64,000 nucleotides of DNA, from contig CAJJDN010000028.1 in the NCBI GenBank assembly GCA_905182985.1, positions 95,033 to 159,032 on the forward strand, written 5' to 3'. The translations under genes were made by a program, and so were the position numbers. Positions within the stretch are counted from its first letter, which is position 1; each line of letters begins with the position of its first letter. Source of the DNA: Paramecium sonneborni. Its lineage: Eukaryota > Ciliophora > Oligohymenophorea > Peniculida > Parameciidae. Below the pieces are notes generated by a model, which saw only the letters and a program-made list of their open reading frames with translations, was not told the origin of the DNA and did no database searches. This document shows positions 48,783 through 60,800 of the stretch, one piece after another.

Positions 48783-50779
48783 ATGAATGGATAAATTTCA
48801 TCTTCTGAATCAGAAGAAACATCTTATATACACACTGAATAAGAACGAATTCTCAAGAGTTCTAATATTTTTAAGTAAAAAGAATAATGTAATAATATTT
48901 GTGCAAAACATCCAAACAAAAAAGTAAAAAAATATTTTTAAATCAGGCTAAATATTATGTTTAATATGATAATAGCAAGTTATTTTGTTCAAAATGCGCT
49001 TTAAATTTAGCTCTATAAGGTTTAAAAATAGAGGAAACAGAAGGGAAATAGCCTGAGATATATAGATAATAAAGAATATATTAATTTTAAGATTAGTTAA
49101 TACAAGTTCTATAATAATGTTCTAATAAGTTGAATTAGTTAAAAAATATAGAATTGAATGCTTCTAAGCAATTAAAAGAATAAAAAGAAAATTGTCATAT
49201 ATTCTTTGAATCAGTTATTAATACAGCTAATTAATTGAAACTAACTTATTTGTCAAAATTTGAAACTGATCACATAAGTTATTTGAATTAAATTACGTAA
49301 AAAATAAGTCTCATTGGATAAATTGATACTTAGTTGAAACAATATGAAATTGATATAACTAAAAATCATGAGAATATAGTGAAAAAAATGGAAATGAAAC
49401 CATTTGAAGATATAATGAATAGATATGAATAAAAAGTATCATAAATAAAAGAATAACTTCAAGAATTCAATTAACAATACATTTAAACATCAATTAAATT
49501 TGAACAAAACTAAATCTTAGCTGACATGAATAAAATGTGTTATAATTTGTTATTAAAAAGTGAAGATTGTTCTGAATAAACTCTAAGGAAAAATAAACAC
49601 GAAAATAGTCCAAATATACTCTAAAAAACGACAAACTCACCTACATATATGAAGGTTTTTGAATTATTGGAAGGGGAGGATATTTATTAAAGTACTTGTT
49701 CAAATCCAATTAAAGATCATAATTAATCTCCAATCAAAATATCCACTCAATAATTTTAATAATAGTAAAAGTAAAAGGGGAATTAATATTCAAATCCAGG
49801 ATCAACTGTATAAAATTCTAGAAGAGAGAGTAATACTAATACACCTGAAAGCTGGAAATTTAAGGCATGTTTAGAAAGAAAAAATCCTCAAGTAACTCCA
49901 AATGACAGAGAAAGTTTTAAACGTAACATAAGTGTAAGCGAATAAGCGAGTAATTATTTATGTGTGAATAATTAATTTGAATTAAATGAAAAATAATTAA
50001 TCCAATAAAATGAAAAATAATTAATCCAATAAAATGAAAAGTAAAAAACATATATTGACGAAAATATATAAGAAGAAAAAATTTATTAATAAAATATTAA
50101 TTAATTCTATATCTAAAAATAAACAAAAGATACTGATAGAAAAAGTTTTGAAGATCGAGAATATACACCTAAACATCAAAAAAACTTAACGAATGTTATA
50201 CCATAAACTTTTAAGTTATTTGCCAATCATGCTAATCAAAAATGTAAATATTATAATTTATTTAAAGCTTAATATTAATATCCTTTAGTAAATAATAATT
50301 TATTAGAATAAAAAAGTTAAAAGGAATTTTCAAAAACCAATTATGATTCGTAACCATAATAAAAATCTCTAACTCCTCTTCATTAGGAACCTTAATCAAG
50401 GATAATTAATTAATAGAATCAAAAATAGGATAATCTTCATCTTAATCGTAAATCGAAGTCAAAATAACCTAAATAACCTTCATTAGACTAAATAGATGGA
50501 AAAAGATAATTTATACTTGCTAATATGAATGTTTAATAATACACTTCTTAACCTATTCAAAATTCTAATGGAGAAGACACATTAAAAGAAAGAATTCTTA
50601 AAGAATTATGTACTTATCCTGGAGAATCTGTTTACAATCAAGTCTTAAAATTGAATTGTTAATAAAAAATGAAAAATTAGAAATACATTTAAAAGGAAAA
50701 CTTTGAACAATCAACTACTGTAAGAATGAAAAATAATAATGGATACTTATGTCTTAAAAAATAATCCTATTAATAATGA
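48783..50779 (+). CDS. B-box-like zinc-finger protein with long disordered tail, 657 aa
   Basis: One 23-nt intron (48924-48946) gives exactly 658 codons. The N-terminal 95 residues carry a B-box-like zinc motif (CNNICAKHPNKK, then LFCSKCALNLALQG). A coiled coil of ~180 residues follows (CHIFFESVINTANQLKLTY, LKQYEIDITKNHENIVKK, QKVSQIKEQLQEFNQQYI), the RBCC/TRIM-like order without a RING. The remaining ~380 residues are Gln/Asn/Ser/Pro-rich and probably disordered, with a duplicated NEKQLIQQ unit. Many related B-box/coiled-coil proteins exist in Paramecium; their roles are mostly unknown. It is convergent with the RING gene, 113 bp apart. Confidence 0.7.
49984..50040 (+). repeat. 24-nt in-frame tandem repeat, just over two copies
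   Basis: The unit ATGAAAAATAATTAATCCAA plus TAAA occurs twice in tandem with the start of a third, encoding repeated NEKQLIQQ in the B-box protein. Confidence 0.8.
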
Positions 50780-50892
50780 ATGATAATTTTATTAAATAAT
50801 CTACAATCTAAATTATTGTTGATTATGATTATAATTTTAATTAGAATTTAACAAACATTAAATAATATAATATATAAATTATAATTTATGAT

Positions 50893-51459
50893 TCATACTT
50901 CAGTTTAACAAATAGGACATTTCTTTTCATTTAACAACCATTTTTTAATACATTTAGAATGATAAGAATGTTTACATTTAAGTTCTCTAATTTTTTCTAA
51001 TTTTACTATTTCATTCTAACATATTGAACATCTAAATATTCAGAAATTATTAATACGCATCCTTCTATCTGGTATATACAGTTTTTTTTGGTATTTTTTT
51101 TATTTATTCTTTAGTTAATCCACGAGATACATGTCCTATTTAATTTTGTAACTCTAATAATTCTTCGTAGGTCATTCCATCTGTTTAAAACTATTGTTAA
51201 GGCATCATAGCCTCTTACATAAATTCTTAATATTATTAATATCTTAATTGCCTTTACATATCAGCAATCAAAAATTCATGAGGTGTTCTAACTTATTATT
51301 ATAATTAATGATATCTCTATTAAAGTTTTTGATAATCTTCTGTAAGATTTTTAAGTTATTCTTTTGTAATAAATAATTCAGATTTGAGAAGTTCATTTTC
51401 CTATATTTATTTCATTATAATACTTTCTTTATCTTCTCATAATCAGCCTATGCCACCAT
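50893..51459 (-). CDS. RING-H2 E3 ubiquitin ligase, 172 aa
   Basis: Introns of 23 nt (51401-51423) and 25 nt (51032-51056) splice to exactly 173 codons. The N-terminus is coiled coil (ENELLKSELFITKEQLKN, LTEDYQKLQQRYHQL). The middle has the block often found just before RING-H2 domains, TYEELLELQNQIGHVSRG, then LTKEQIKKIPKKTVY. The C-terminal RING-H2 is CSICQNEIVKLEKIRELKC, KHSYHSKCIKKWL, KKCPICQ, with all eight zinc ligands (C-C-C-H-H-C-C-C). It would recruit an E2 and ubiquitinate substrates. The substrate is unknown. It ends five residues after the last cysteine. Confidence 0.85.
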
Positions 51460-52095
51460 TTTTTAAGTTTAAGGTTACATTTATTGAATTGAATATTGTT
51501 ATTACTATTATTATGGTTGATAAATTTTATATGAGTCATCTCGATTTTATACATACTAATGAGTATTTGTTTTGCTAGTACTTAATTTATTCTACTTATT
51601 TTTCTAATCAAATTTTTAATCCATTTACAGAACAAATAAATAATTGATAAAATATTAAATGAATTATACAACTGTTTTAAGTAAAAAACCCTTTTCTTAA
51701 TAAAGAAACAATTAAGCAATAAATTTATTGATTTATCGATATGAGATTGAATATATATAATCAGGTAATAAATTTGGGAAATTCTTAATCTCATGAGAAT
51801 AATTATTAACTAATTTATATCATGAAAATAAGATTTATACAGGATAAATTCGATTTTCTGTTTATATAAAAACAAACCCATATTGAATGTAAGTTAAGAT
51901 ATGATAAAATATTGAGATTATATTCGAGGTAAAAAATTCACAGGCGACAAATTTGTGTGATTATACATCTTTGTTAGCGAAGAGGTATTCAAAATTTTAA
52001 AATTAAACTTTGAAAAATTATGGCGGCAAGGATTGGAGGATTTTTAATATTTTTATACAAAAACGAAAGAAGATTTAAAAGAGTATAATTTTTGT
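51460..52095. other. AT-rich, no gene seen
   Basis: No frame with coding character. It presumably holds the upstream region of the RING gene. Confidence 0.45.
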
Positions 52096-52490
52096 ATTTT
52101 ATAGAAAATTATAAATCAGAATAATGTATATGGAAATATTTATTAAGTTTGATAAAGGTAGGATGGATATTTGGATAAAGATGAACTTTGTAGATTTATT
52201 GCCTGGATTAAATTGGTATACCCTGATAAAAATATAAAAGAAAATAAATTTATCTAATTTTATAATTTAGTTAAATAAACTATATTTGAATTCTTAAAGC
52301 CTTCTTACTGAACATGATTTTGAAATATTTCTCAAAACTGCTTTAAAATAATAAGATACCGATTATTTGAAATTATTCTGATGAATATGACAAAACCTTT
52401 ATTATTAATAGTTCTCAAAATGCCTATCTAACTAAAGTTCCATAGTATCGATAGTATCGTAGTGTAATATTTAATTGCATTTTTAAATGA
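52096..52490 (+). pseudogene. EF-hand-like remnant in broken frames
   Basis: DGYLDKDELCRFIAWIKLVY matches the second half of an EF-hand calcium loop and its exiting helix. Upstream, KIINQNNVYGNIYQ is in the same frame after a plausible 22-nt intron, but a TGA lies between them; it could be removed by a 15-nt GT...AG intron or mark a broken gene. Further on, LTEHDFEIFLKTALKQQDTD and SDEYDKTFIINSSQNAYLTK lie in the two other frames. No set of GT-AG introns that I tried joins all of them, so a decayed calcium-binding gene is most likely. Confidence 0.4.
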
Positions 52491-53338
52491 ATGTCGATAT
52501 TTTCAATTAGATTTTGGAACAGTTATACTTCTCAAATGATTAAAATTATTGCTTTTCAATTCTTCATTTCTATTATTAATCATACTTTAACTATTTTTTT
52601 TAGTTATATAGCTTCTGTCATATATACAGAATAACTATTATCTAAATTTTTTCTTTCAACAAAATTTATGAGACAATCTTGACATCATGATTTGAAATCT
52701 ATTTTTAATATAATTTAAACAACTTAAAGTTAAAATAATAATCAAAAAATGTTAAAAAAATAAGTTTCTATTCTACTTTATATGATAATATACTTAAAAC
52801 GTTAAAAAAATCTATCATATTTTTTTTATATATTTAATAATCAAAAATATTATTTCTATTTAAATAGAAATATTTATATTTATTCAACAAATAAAATTTT
52901 TATAGACTTATTTCTCTTATCTTACATTTATAATTTAATTCTAAATAAATAAATATTTTGATATTGTTAATAGATTTTTTTCTTTAATGCCATTATTTTG
53001 CAATAATTAGGTTTGAAATTTAAGAATATATTTTAATCATATCAAAACCTAGTTACATATGTATTTTTGAAATTCAATACATTTTATTACAAAGGTGTAA
53101 AATTCTCGCCTTGGTTCAATTTAAAATTAGATTTATATCATAAGAATATATAATCGATTATAATCAATCTAAGATAATAAAAGATTTAATTTTGATCAAA
53201 CCTAATAAAGAATGAGGAAAATTATCAGGCGATAGATGATAAACAAGATAATAAAGAAGATTTGAGAAAAGAGATTTCTTAAAAGAAATCTTGATTAAAT
53301 TATTTAATGAATTTCTTATAACAAACCATCTCTTCTTC
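52491..53338. other. AT-rich, no gene seen
   Basis: Long A/T runs, no coding-like frame on either strand. It ends at the stop of the TPR gene. Confidence 0.45.
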
Positions 53339-56300
53339 TCAACCAATCTCTATAATATTTTGTAAATCTTAACATTATGGATTGTCTCTTTTGGTTTTTT
53401 TAATTTCTTTAGATTAATTTTCAATAAACTTTTTGGCATAAAGTTCTTTTTCTTTATCTGACTGTGTATCTCTTTGTTTTTACTAATTAATGAAATATAC
53501 ATTATATAATTTTATGAACATGTCTTTATATTCCTTATTTTCATTCAAAAAAGTATATTATTAATTTCTCTTTAGAAAATAATCAATATGACATAAGACA
53601 TCTAATAATAATTAAGGGTCATCAAATTATTTTTAATTTTCTATTAAAGCTAAACAAATTTGATATCCTCTTAAATCAAAATTTTTAGGCATTTATACAA
53701 TTAAATCTAAAAGTTCATTCCATTTTTTATTTGCAATATTTATTCTAATAAATAACTTTATAATCTTTTATTTCTAGTATAAAAATATGAGATCATGATG
53801 ATAATATTCTCTTAAAACTTCATCTTGTTCAGAATATTAGATTCCATATTATTTTTAATATTTTACTAAATCTTTGATATCTGATGAATATATGATAGAA
53901 ATGGTTTCATATAAATTATCTAGCTAATTTTTTGACAAATTTTTATTTTGTAATTGAATATGACATAAATAATAGATGGCTTCTATTACATATCTTTAAG
54001 GAGCACTACAATTTATTCTCTATTTAATTTTTTCAAAAAATACGGTTAAATTTACCATTACTACATTTATTTTTTGTTGATAATAATTTGAGATTAAATA
54101 TTAATTTTAATCTTCATCTTATTTTTCCTACAAAGGAATTTTATAATTTCTTTTCTCTGGAGACAAACAATATTAGAAATTTTAATTATCTTTTATAACT
54201 TCCATCAAAAATGGAATTTTATCTTCTATCGTTTTCAATATTTATTTTACACCTTCTGCAGAATTACTTTGTATAAATCTTCTTAAATATTTGTAAACAT
54301 TTATTTATAAATCAGAAAAACTTTCAACTTCACCATCCAAAGAATTATAAAAATAAATCATTTTTTATTCTTTCATTTATAAAATGAGTTTAGTAATTTA
54401 AGAGTAACTAGAAATTGATTAATTAATTCTTTCAATTGAAACATTTCTAAGTTTTCTCATAATTTTTTTTTCAATAAGCAATATGGCTCTAAAATTATGA
54501 TACAACTGACAAATATCACAAGGTATAATGAATTAATTTTGTTAAAGTATGAATTAGTAAGCTTATTAAACTTTTTAATAATTTTTTTCATTTGGCTAAA
54601 TTTCATATTCATTCTATCTTTACTAAGCTTTTAGCAAATCCATAATAAATCTATATTCAAAAAGATGAATCAAACTTAATTATTTTTATAAGTGAACTTA
54701 TATTTTTTTTTAACAAATAAACCAGTCATTTTCTTAAGTCTGTATTTTCTAATTTAATTAATTATATGCTAGACGAAAAATTTTCATATACAAATAATTC
54801 CAGAAATATGGTATTTCATTAAATGCAATTGCTAATAAAATATTCATACAATTTTTCTCATCTTCTCTTGTTACTTATAATAAATAATAAATATTTGCCA
54901 AATATTCATTTTGCAACTTTTATGATACTAAAAAGTCTTTCATTTCATTAAGTTTAGGCATTTATTTTTATGGTTACTTTGAAAAAAATTATTCATATAA
55001 AGCATCTGCATACTGCTAAATACGTGAATCTATTTTTTTTGGTATATTTTTTAAGACAATATTATTTGTAAAAGTATTGACTATTTTTTTATCTAGAAAG
55101 AAATTATAAGAAATTGGCAAGAAATAACCAATAAATTTAATTTCATCTTCTGATAATAAGTATTCAATATGAATTTGATTGAAATAATAGTTCTCAAAAA
55201 AATATACAATAAATTTTTTTTTAAGTTATTTAGTAGATTATTAATATTTTTACTTCATTATTTCTTTTGAAATTCTTTTTATTTAGTTAGATATTTAAGA
55301 ATCTCCTAAATTTACTGTTAATTTATGGTTTAATAAATATTTTTATTTTTCATATTTAAATTAATATTAATTTTATCCAATTTTAAAAGATTCAGTTAAT
55401 TAATCATTCATTAATTTAATTTCTTTAAAATTATTATAATAAGGATAAGGATAGTAGTAATCATCTTCTGATTCACTTGAAAAATTTTCAAGAACTTGTA
55501 AGTCTTTACCAGGATTTTCAGGTTTAGCTTCAATAGGAGTTTGATTTATTTTAACAAAACAATGGCCATATATGCCTGGCTTTTCATTTATTTAATTCAT
55601 TAAATAATACTGCACATCTTCATGTTCTTAAAAATATTCTAAAAAATTTTCATAAGTCTTTTGAAATTCTTGTTTCATTTTAATTCTTAAATTAATTAAG
55701 TCTTTAATCACTATATTCAAATTAAATATTTCAAAAAACTTACAGAGTTATATCTATCTTTATTATAGAATAGTTATTAAAAATAATTCTTTATAGGGAA
55801 ATTCTAAGTTTTTATAATAAAATGTTAAGAATAAAACTAATGGTTAACTTGCTTCTTCATCTAAAGCTCCATAAATAAATGATAATTTGAGAAAACATAA
55901 AGCTAATATTTAATTAATTTATATTGACCTATATAATGTTTCAAAAATTGGTTTAATCATCATGAATACTTACTTACATTAATCTTTTATTTTACTAAAA
56001 TAAAGCTACTTTATGCAAACATTTATTATTTTTTAATAAGTCTCTAAAGTAGCAATTTATTTGTTTTCTTCTTTTACATAAGTGTGTATTTTTGATAAAT
56101 GACTAGATACTTGATCTTTTTTTTGAATAAAATAATATGGTGATTCCCAATTTTCTAGTATTTCATTTAAGGAGGATTCCATAGTTATACTTAATTTAGG
56201 AGTATTATTTAGTTGATTTTAGTTATCAGTCAAAGGAAAAACCTTTTTTAGAATGCCAATCTCATTATGAATCTGAGTGATAATTATTCTAAACTCTTTT

Positions 56301-57791
56301 GTTTAAGAAATTTGCTCCTCTTTATAATCTTTTTTAAAACTAATTTAAAATAGCAATTTATCATTATATTTTAATATCAATCTTTAATAATTTTTTAATA
56401 TTATGATTTACTCCTTAGTTTAAGTTTTTTGATTTTTAATTTTTAATTTAAATATGTTGAACATTTAGATTAAAATTTTAATTTCAATTTTAGGATCATT
56501 AGTAAATTCATCCATAAAATATTATGCCCAAATATAACATTTTACTAAATCTTTTTATACTTAATCTACAGCTTCTTAATCTAAATTTAATTCTTCAGGT
56601 ATTTAAAATATTAATTCGGTAAGTTTATTAAATAAATTAAAAATGGAAAACTATTATGATTTTAATCTATTAATTAAATATTATCCCAATACATTATTAT
56701 TACTAATTTATTTAAGCTATTATTATTATATACCTTGAGTTAATTAATTTTGTAAGATTGTATTTTTGCCAAAGATTGAAATTTATTCAATATCTAAACC
56801 GCATTTTCTAAATATTTCTATAGATTAAAAATTTTATTTTTATAAAATAGATTGTAAAGAAAACTTCTTCATATTGGCTTATTCAAATTAATTTAATAAT
56901 AATTTTTTTTTCAAATCCTATTTAATGTTTTTTTGTAGCTACTCTTGTAGTTTATTTTTATTAATAGATTTTTCATTTTTAGATTTGATTATAAAAAAAG
57001 TTTTTGGGAGAATTGAAATATCTTTTTATTGTACTTCAAATGTGTTATCATCTATTTGTAAATTAGTTAATAATAATCTTCTGATTTTTTTGAAAAACTT
57101 ATGTAGATCAAGTATATAAATTTCGTATTGATATTCTTAATAAAAATAATCTAGAGATAAATATTATTTTGGAATAGTGGCTATTTTTTTTGAAATTAAG
57201 CTTCTTTCTTCAAGAAGTTCATTAACAAATTAAGTTTAAGTTTACTTTTTTATATATGAATCCAACTCTAAGAGTTATTATTTAAATTTTTTTTAGTTAG
57301 GAATCATTTGTAAATATAAATCAAAGTTTTCAAGTTCATTAATTAAGAATGATAAACAACATATTTAATAATATAATATATGTTTACCTTAGACTTAATT
57401 ACAAGATTCTAAACTAAATATTTAAGATGAATAAATACGCATTTTTTGTTAAATGTAACGCTTTTGAAATGAGTCCTATTTCTCTAAAAAGAATAGCCAT
57501 TTTTCTATTTGTTTCCCAGGAATCTTATATAATTAAATTGCTTTCATAGTAGTATTTTAAGGCTTCACACTTCTCATGAATAGAATTACTTCTTCCATAA
57601 ATTTCAGCTAATGAAATTAAAGTAGCATAATGAACAGTCTTATAATCCTAATTTTTAATAAAATTGCTATAGAGTAGACTTTTAAGTTAGGTTTTTGCAT
57701 CATCTAATTTGCCTTTTTCTAAATTATTGATGGCTTATTAATAGAAATAGAATATTTCAATTTCTGTTGGTAATTTGTTTGAGGGAATCAT
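53339..57791 (-). CDS. Large TPR protein, Hir3/CABIN1-like, 1475 aa
   Basis: A 25-nt intron at 57414-57438 is the only one seen; splicing gives exactly 1476 codons. The N-terminal ~150 residues are TPR-like and match the opening of CABIN1/Hir3 proteins: LPTEIEIFYFYQQAINNLEK, GKLDDAKTQLKSLLYSNFI, LISLAEIYGRSNS, REIGLISKALHLTKNALES. These proteins are the scaffold of the HIRA histone chaperone that deposits H3.3 independently of replication. The rest is a helical, Lys/Asn/Gln-rich solenoid with no other domain recognised. An acidic stretch (NFSSESEDDYYYPYPYYNNF) lies near the middle. The assignment rests on the N-terminus and overall size, so is tentative. The next gene upstream on the same strand ends 43 bp before its start. 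Confidence 0.55.
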
Positions 57792-57834
57792 GATATAAAT
57801 TATGAAATTAATACATTAATTTAAGGAAGAAAAA

Positions 57835-60800
57835 TCAATCATTTTAACTGTACTCAACATCACTAGGTTAAACAAAATAAGTAGATATGGTTAGATTTTT
57901 TGAAGGAAGAAAAACATCTTTGGCATAATCAAATTAGAAACCTTCATATTCACTTTCAACTAAATTTTTAGTGATTTCGCTAACAAGTATTTTTCCTTCC
58001 TAAAATAAGTTGATAAATTACTTATCCTGATGATTCCATTAAATTTGCTATTGTTACATCTTCTCCATATATATCATACCTAACGACATCTGTTCCAACA
58101 ACACCTCCCAAAACTCGACCAGTATGTACACCTATTCTCATGTTGAGATGTTAATATTAAGGATCTTTTTTATAATGATTGATGATTTCAATCATACTAA
58201 ATCCAAATGCTAATACTTTTTATGCCTAATTTCATATCTAATAAATTAATTACTTCTCCTGCAGGATCTCTTTTTTTACAATCAAATACACCCATACATA
58301 CATAACAATCACCTATTGTAAATAATTTATATATTTCTGCCTTCTAACAATACTAATCAAAATTTGAAAACAAATTTCTAAGCATATCTACAACTGTTTC
58401 TGGCTCAACTGAACTTGAATATTTTGTAAAACCAGCAATATCTGCAAATAATACTGTTGTGTTCTCTAAAACATCCATAAATGTATCTGTATTTTCTTAA
58501 TCAGGGTTTAACAATCTTCTTAGAGCATGAGGTGGCATTAAATATTAAAGCATATTTTCATATTTTGCTATTTAAGTTGATAATTTTAAGCTTATTAAAT
58601 AATTCTTAAACAATAATTCCTTCTCTTAACTTTAGCAAAAAAATGTTAATCCACCTATTCCCATCTCATATATTATTAATTCTAAAATATATACTTTATA
58701 AACTATCATTATTGTTATCAAAATTATAAATATTGCAACAATTCTCTATCTATCTTCATAGTGTAAGATTTATGAAAGATAAATATTTATATATAAAGCA
58801 CTTATTGTACTTATCTATAAAATTACTTCAAATTCTTTCTGTTTCTCAAATAAAATTATTAATATAGAAAGACTACTATAACTTAAATAATAAATCCAAA
58901 TAATTATTTTTAACATTTCTCTACTTGTTTTATCTAAAAGCATTGAATAACAAATTGTTAGAATTAAACAAATACCAAATTGGCAAATTTATACTATTAA
59001 TAATTCATTCTATGTTCCATTTAATTCTTAGCTTATTATAAATAGTAGGAAGCCTTTACATAAATTTAAGCCTGTTAAAAATATTAAAATATATCTCATC
59101 TATAATTTTTCTTATTCTTTATACTCTTCATATATTGAATGATATAATTATTGATCATTATTTTGAAATTAACTTTTATCAATTTCAAATGTAGATTTAT
59201 CATCATAATCAAGTTTAAACTTCTTAATTTTCTCCAAAGTCTAATAGTCAAATTTCTATTCAGGTGTTATAATCATCCTTCTTTTGGCTATTTCTAATTC
59301 TTCTAATCTTTCATTATTAGATTCAGGACTTTTCTTTAAAGCAGAATTAGAATCTTAAAACTGTAGTAGTTTTAAAGATCTTTAGTTTCTAATTTATTTT
59401 TTATAATCCATTTAGGAATCACTATCACCCCCAACGCCAGATATTTTAACAATTTAATTTTTTTCTTCTGGGAGCACTATTTTTGAACTAGATTTTATAA
59501 TTCCTTTTTTTTAAATCATCTCTCCTAAAATAAAAGTGCCTCTTTTTTTGATTTATGGTCTAGGAATAAAATTAAATCCATCTTATTTATTATTATCATT
59601 AAATTGATCAGAATACTTTAATAATTAATCAGCTGAATTTAAGAATTACTATTGATTTGATTAATGAGATAGATTAACACCAGATTAAAATATTTATTAT
59701 TAACAAGATTATGATACAATCTGATTTTAAGGTTTAGGATCTAATGGTAATTAAATCTATGTAACAGAATCTTATTAATTATTTGGTATTGTTAAAATAT
59801 TAGGTTAAATATTATCTAGTATACTTTAGCGTTTTTAAATCCAATTTTTTTAAAATCCTGGAGTCTTAGCATTACAAGAAGGGTTATTGTCCTTAATTTA
59901 AATGTCATCATTCTTAAAATTAGTAAAATTATGGTACTTAATTAAATGATTTGGATTTAATGGAATTCAAGCGTTTGATATCTTAATCATTTTCTACTGA
60001 GGGTTTTTATTTTAAAATCATATTTGGCATAATAGAAGATTGAGTTTCTTTATGTAATTATCTAATAACAAGTTTTGGAGACTTTGCATGATCATTTAAA
60101 ATTAAAGCACCAATTTAAGCAGGTTAAATTGAGGGCCTTTTTAAAATATTTTTTTTATCTGTTGATGATTTAAAATTAATTATTTTTTTTGTTTCTTTAG
60201 TTTAGATTTAAGTTTTGTCCTAATATTCTAATGTAGATACTTTTGGAGTTAATGTTTTTGCTGATTCTTTAGATTAGATAATCAATTTATATGTTTCAAT
60301 CATTCCTTTTCCTTTAGCTGCAACTGATTTCTTTTCAAATTAATATTTAGCATTATCTTTGATATTTAAATATGCAGCCTCACTTAAAGTAATATATCCA
60401 GCTTCACCTGTACTACAAACTCTACTTGTTGTATTAACTGTATCCCCTATAAGTGAAAACTAAGGTTTATGAACTCCAATAACTCCAGCGATCACTCTTC
60501 CATAATGAATTCCTATTTTTAATTATACATCCTAATTATCTCCATATTTCATTGTTTTAACAGTTTCCATCATTTATATTGCTGTTTCTAAAGCTCTTAA
60601 AGTGCTATTAGCATTTTTTTAATCTAAATAATTAAATATCAAACTTACTTATCACAACATCATAATCTTTAAGTCCTCCTGCTGCCATATATGTTTTACC
60701 TACAGTTTCAATTTTTTATAAATCATAACTTTAACATAATTAATCAAAGGCTCGATATATTGTATCTAAAAATTCTAATATTTTCTCTTATTAATCTTTA

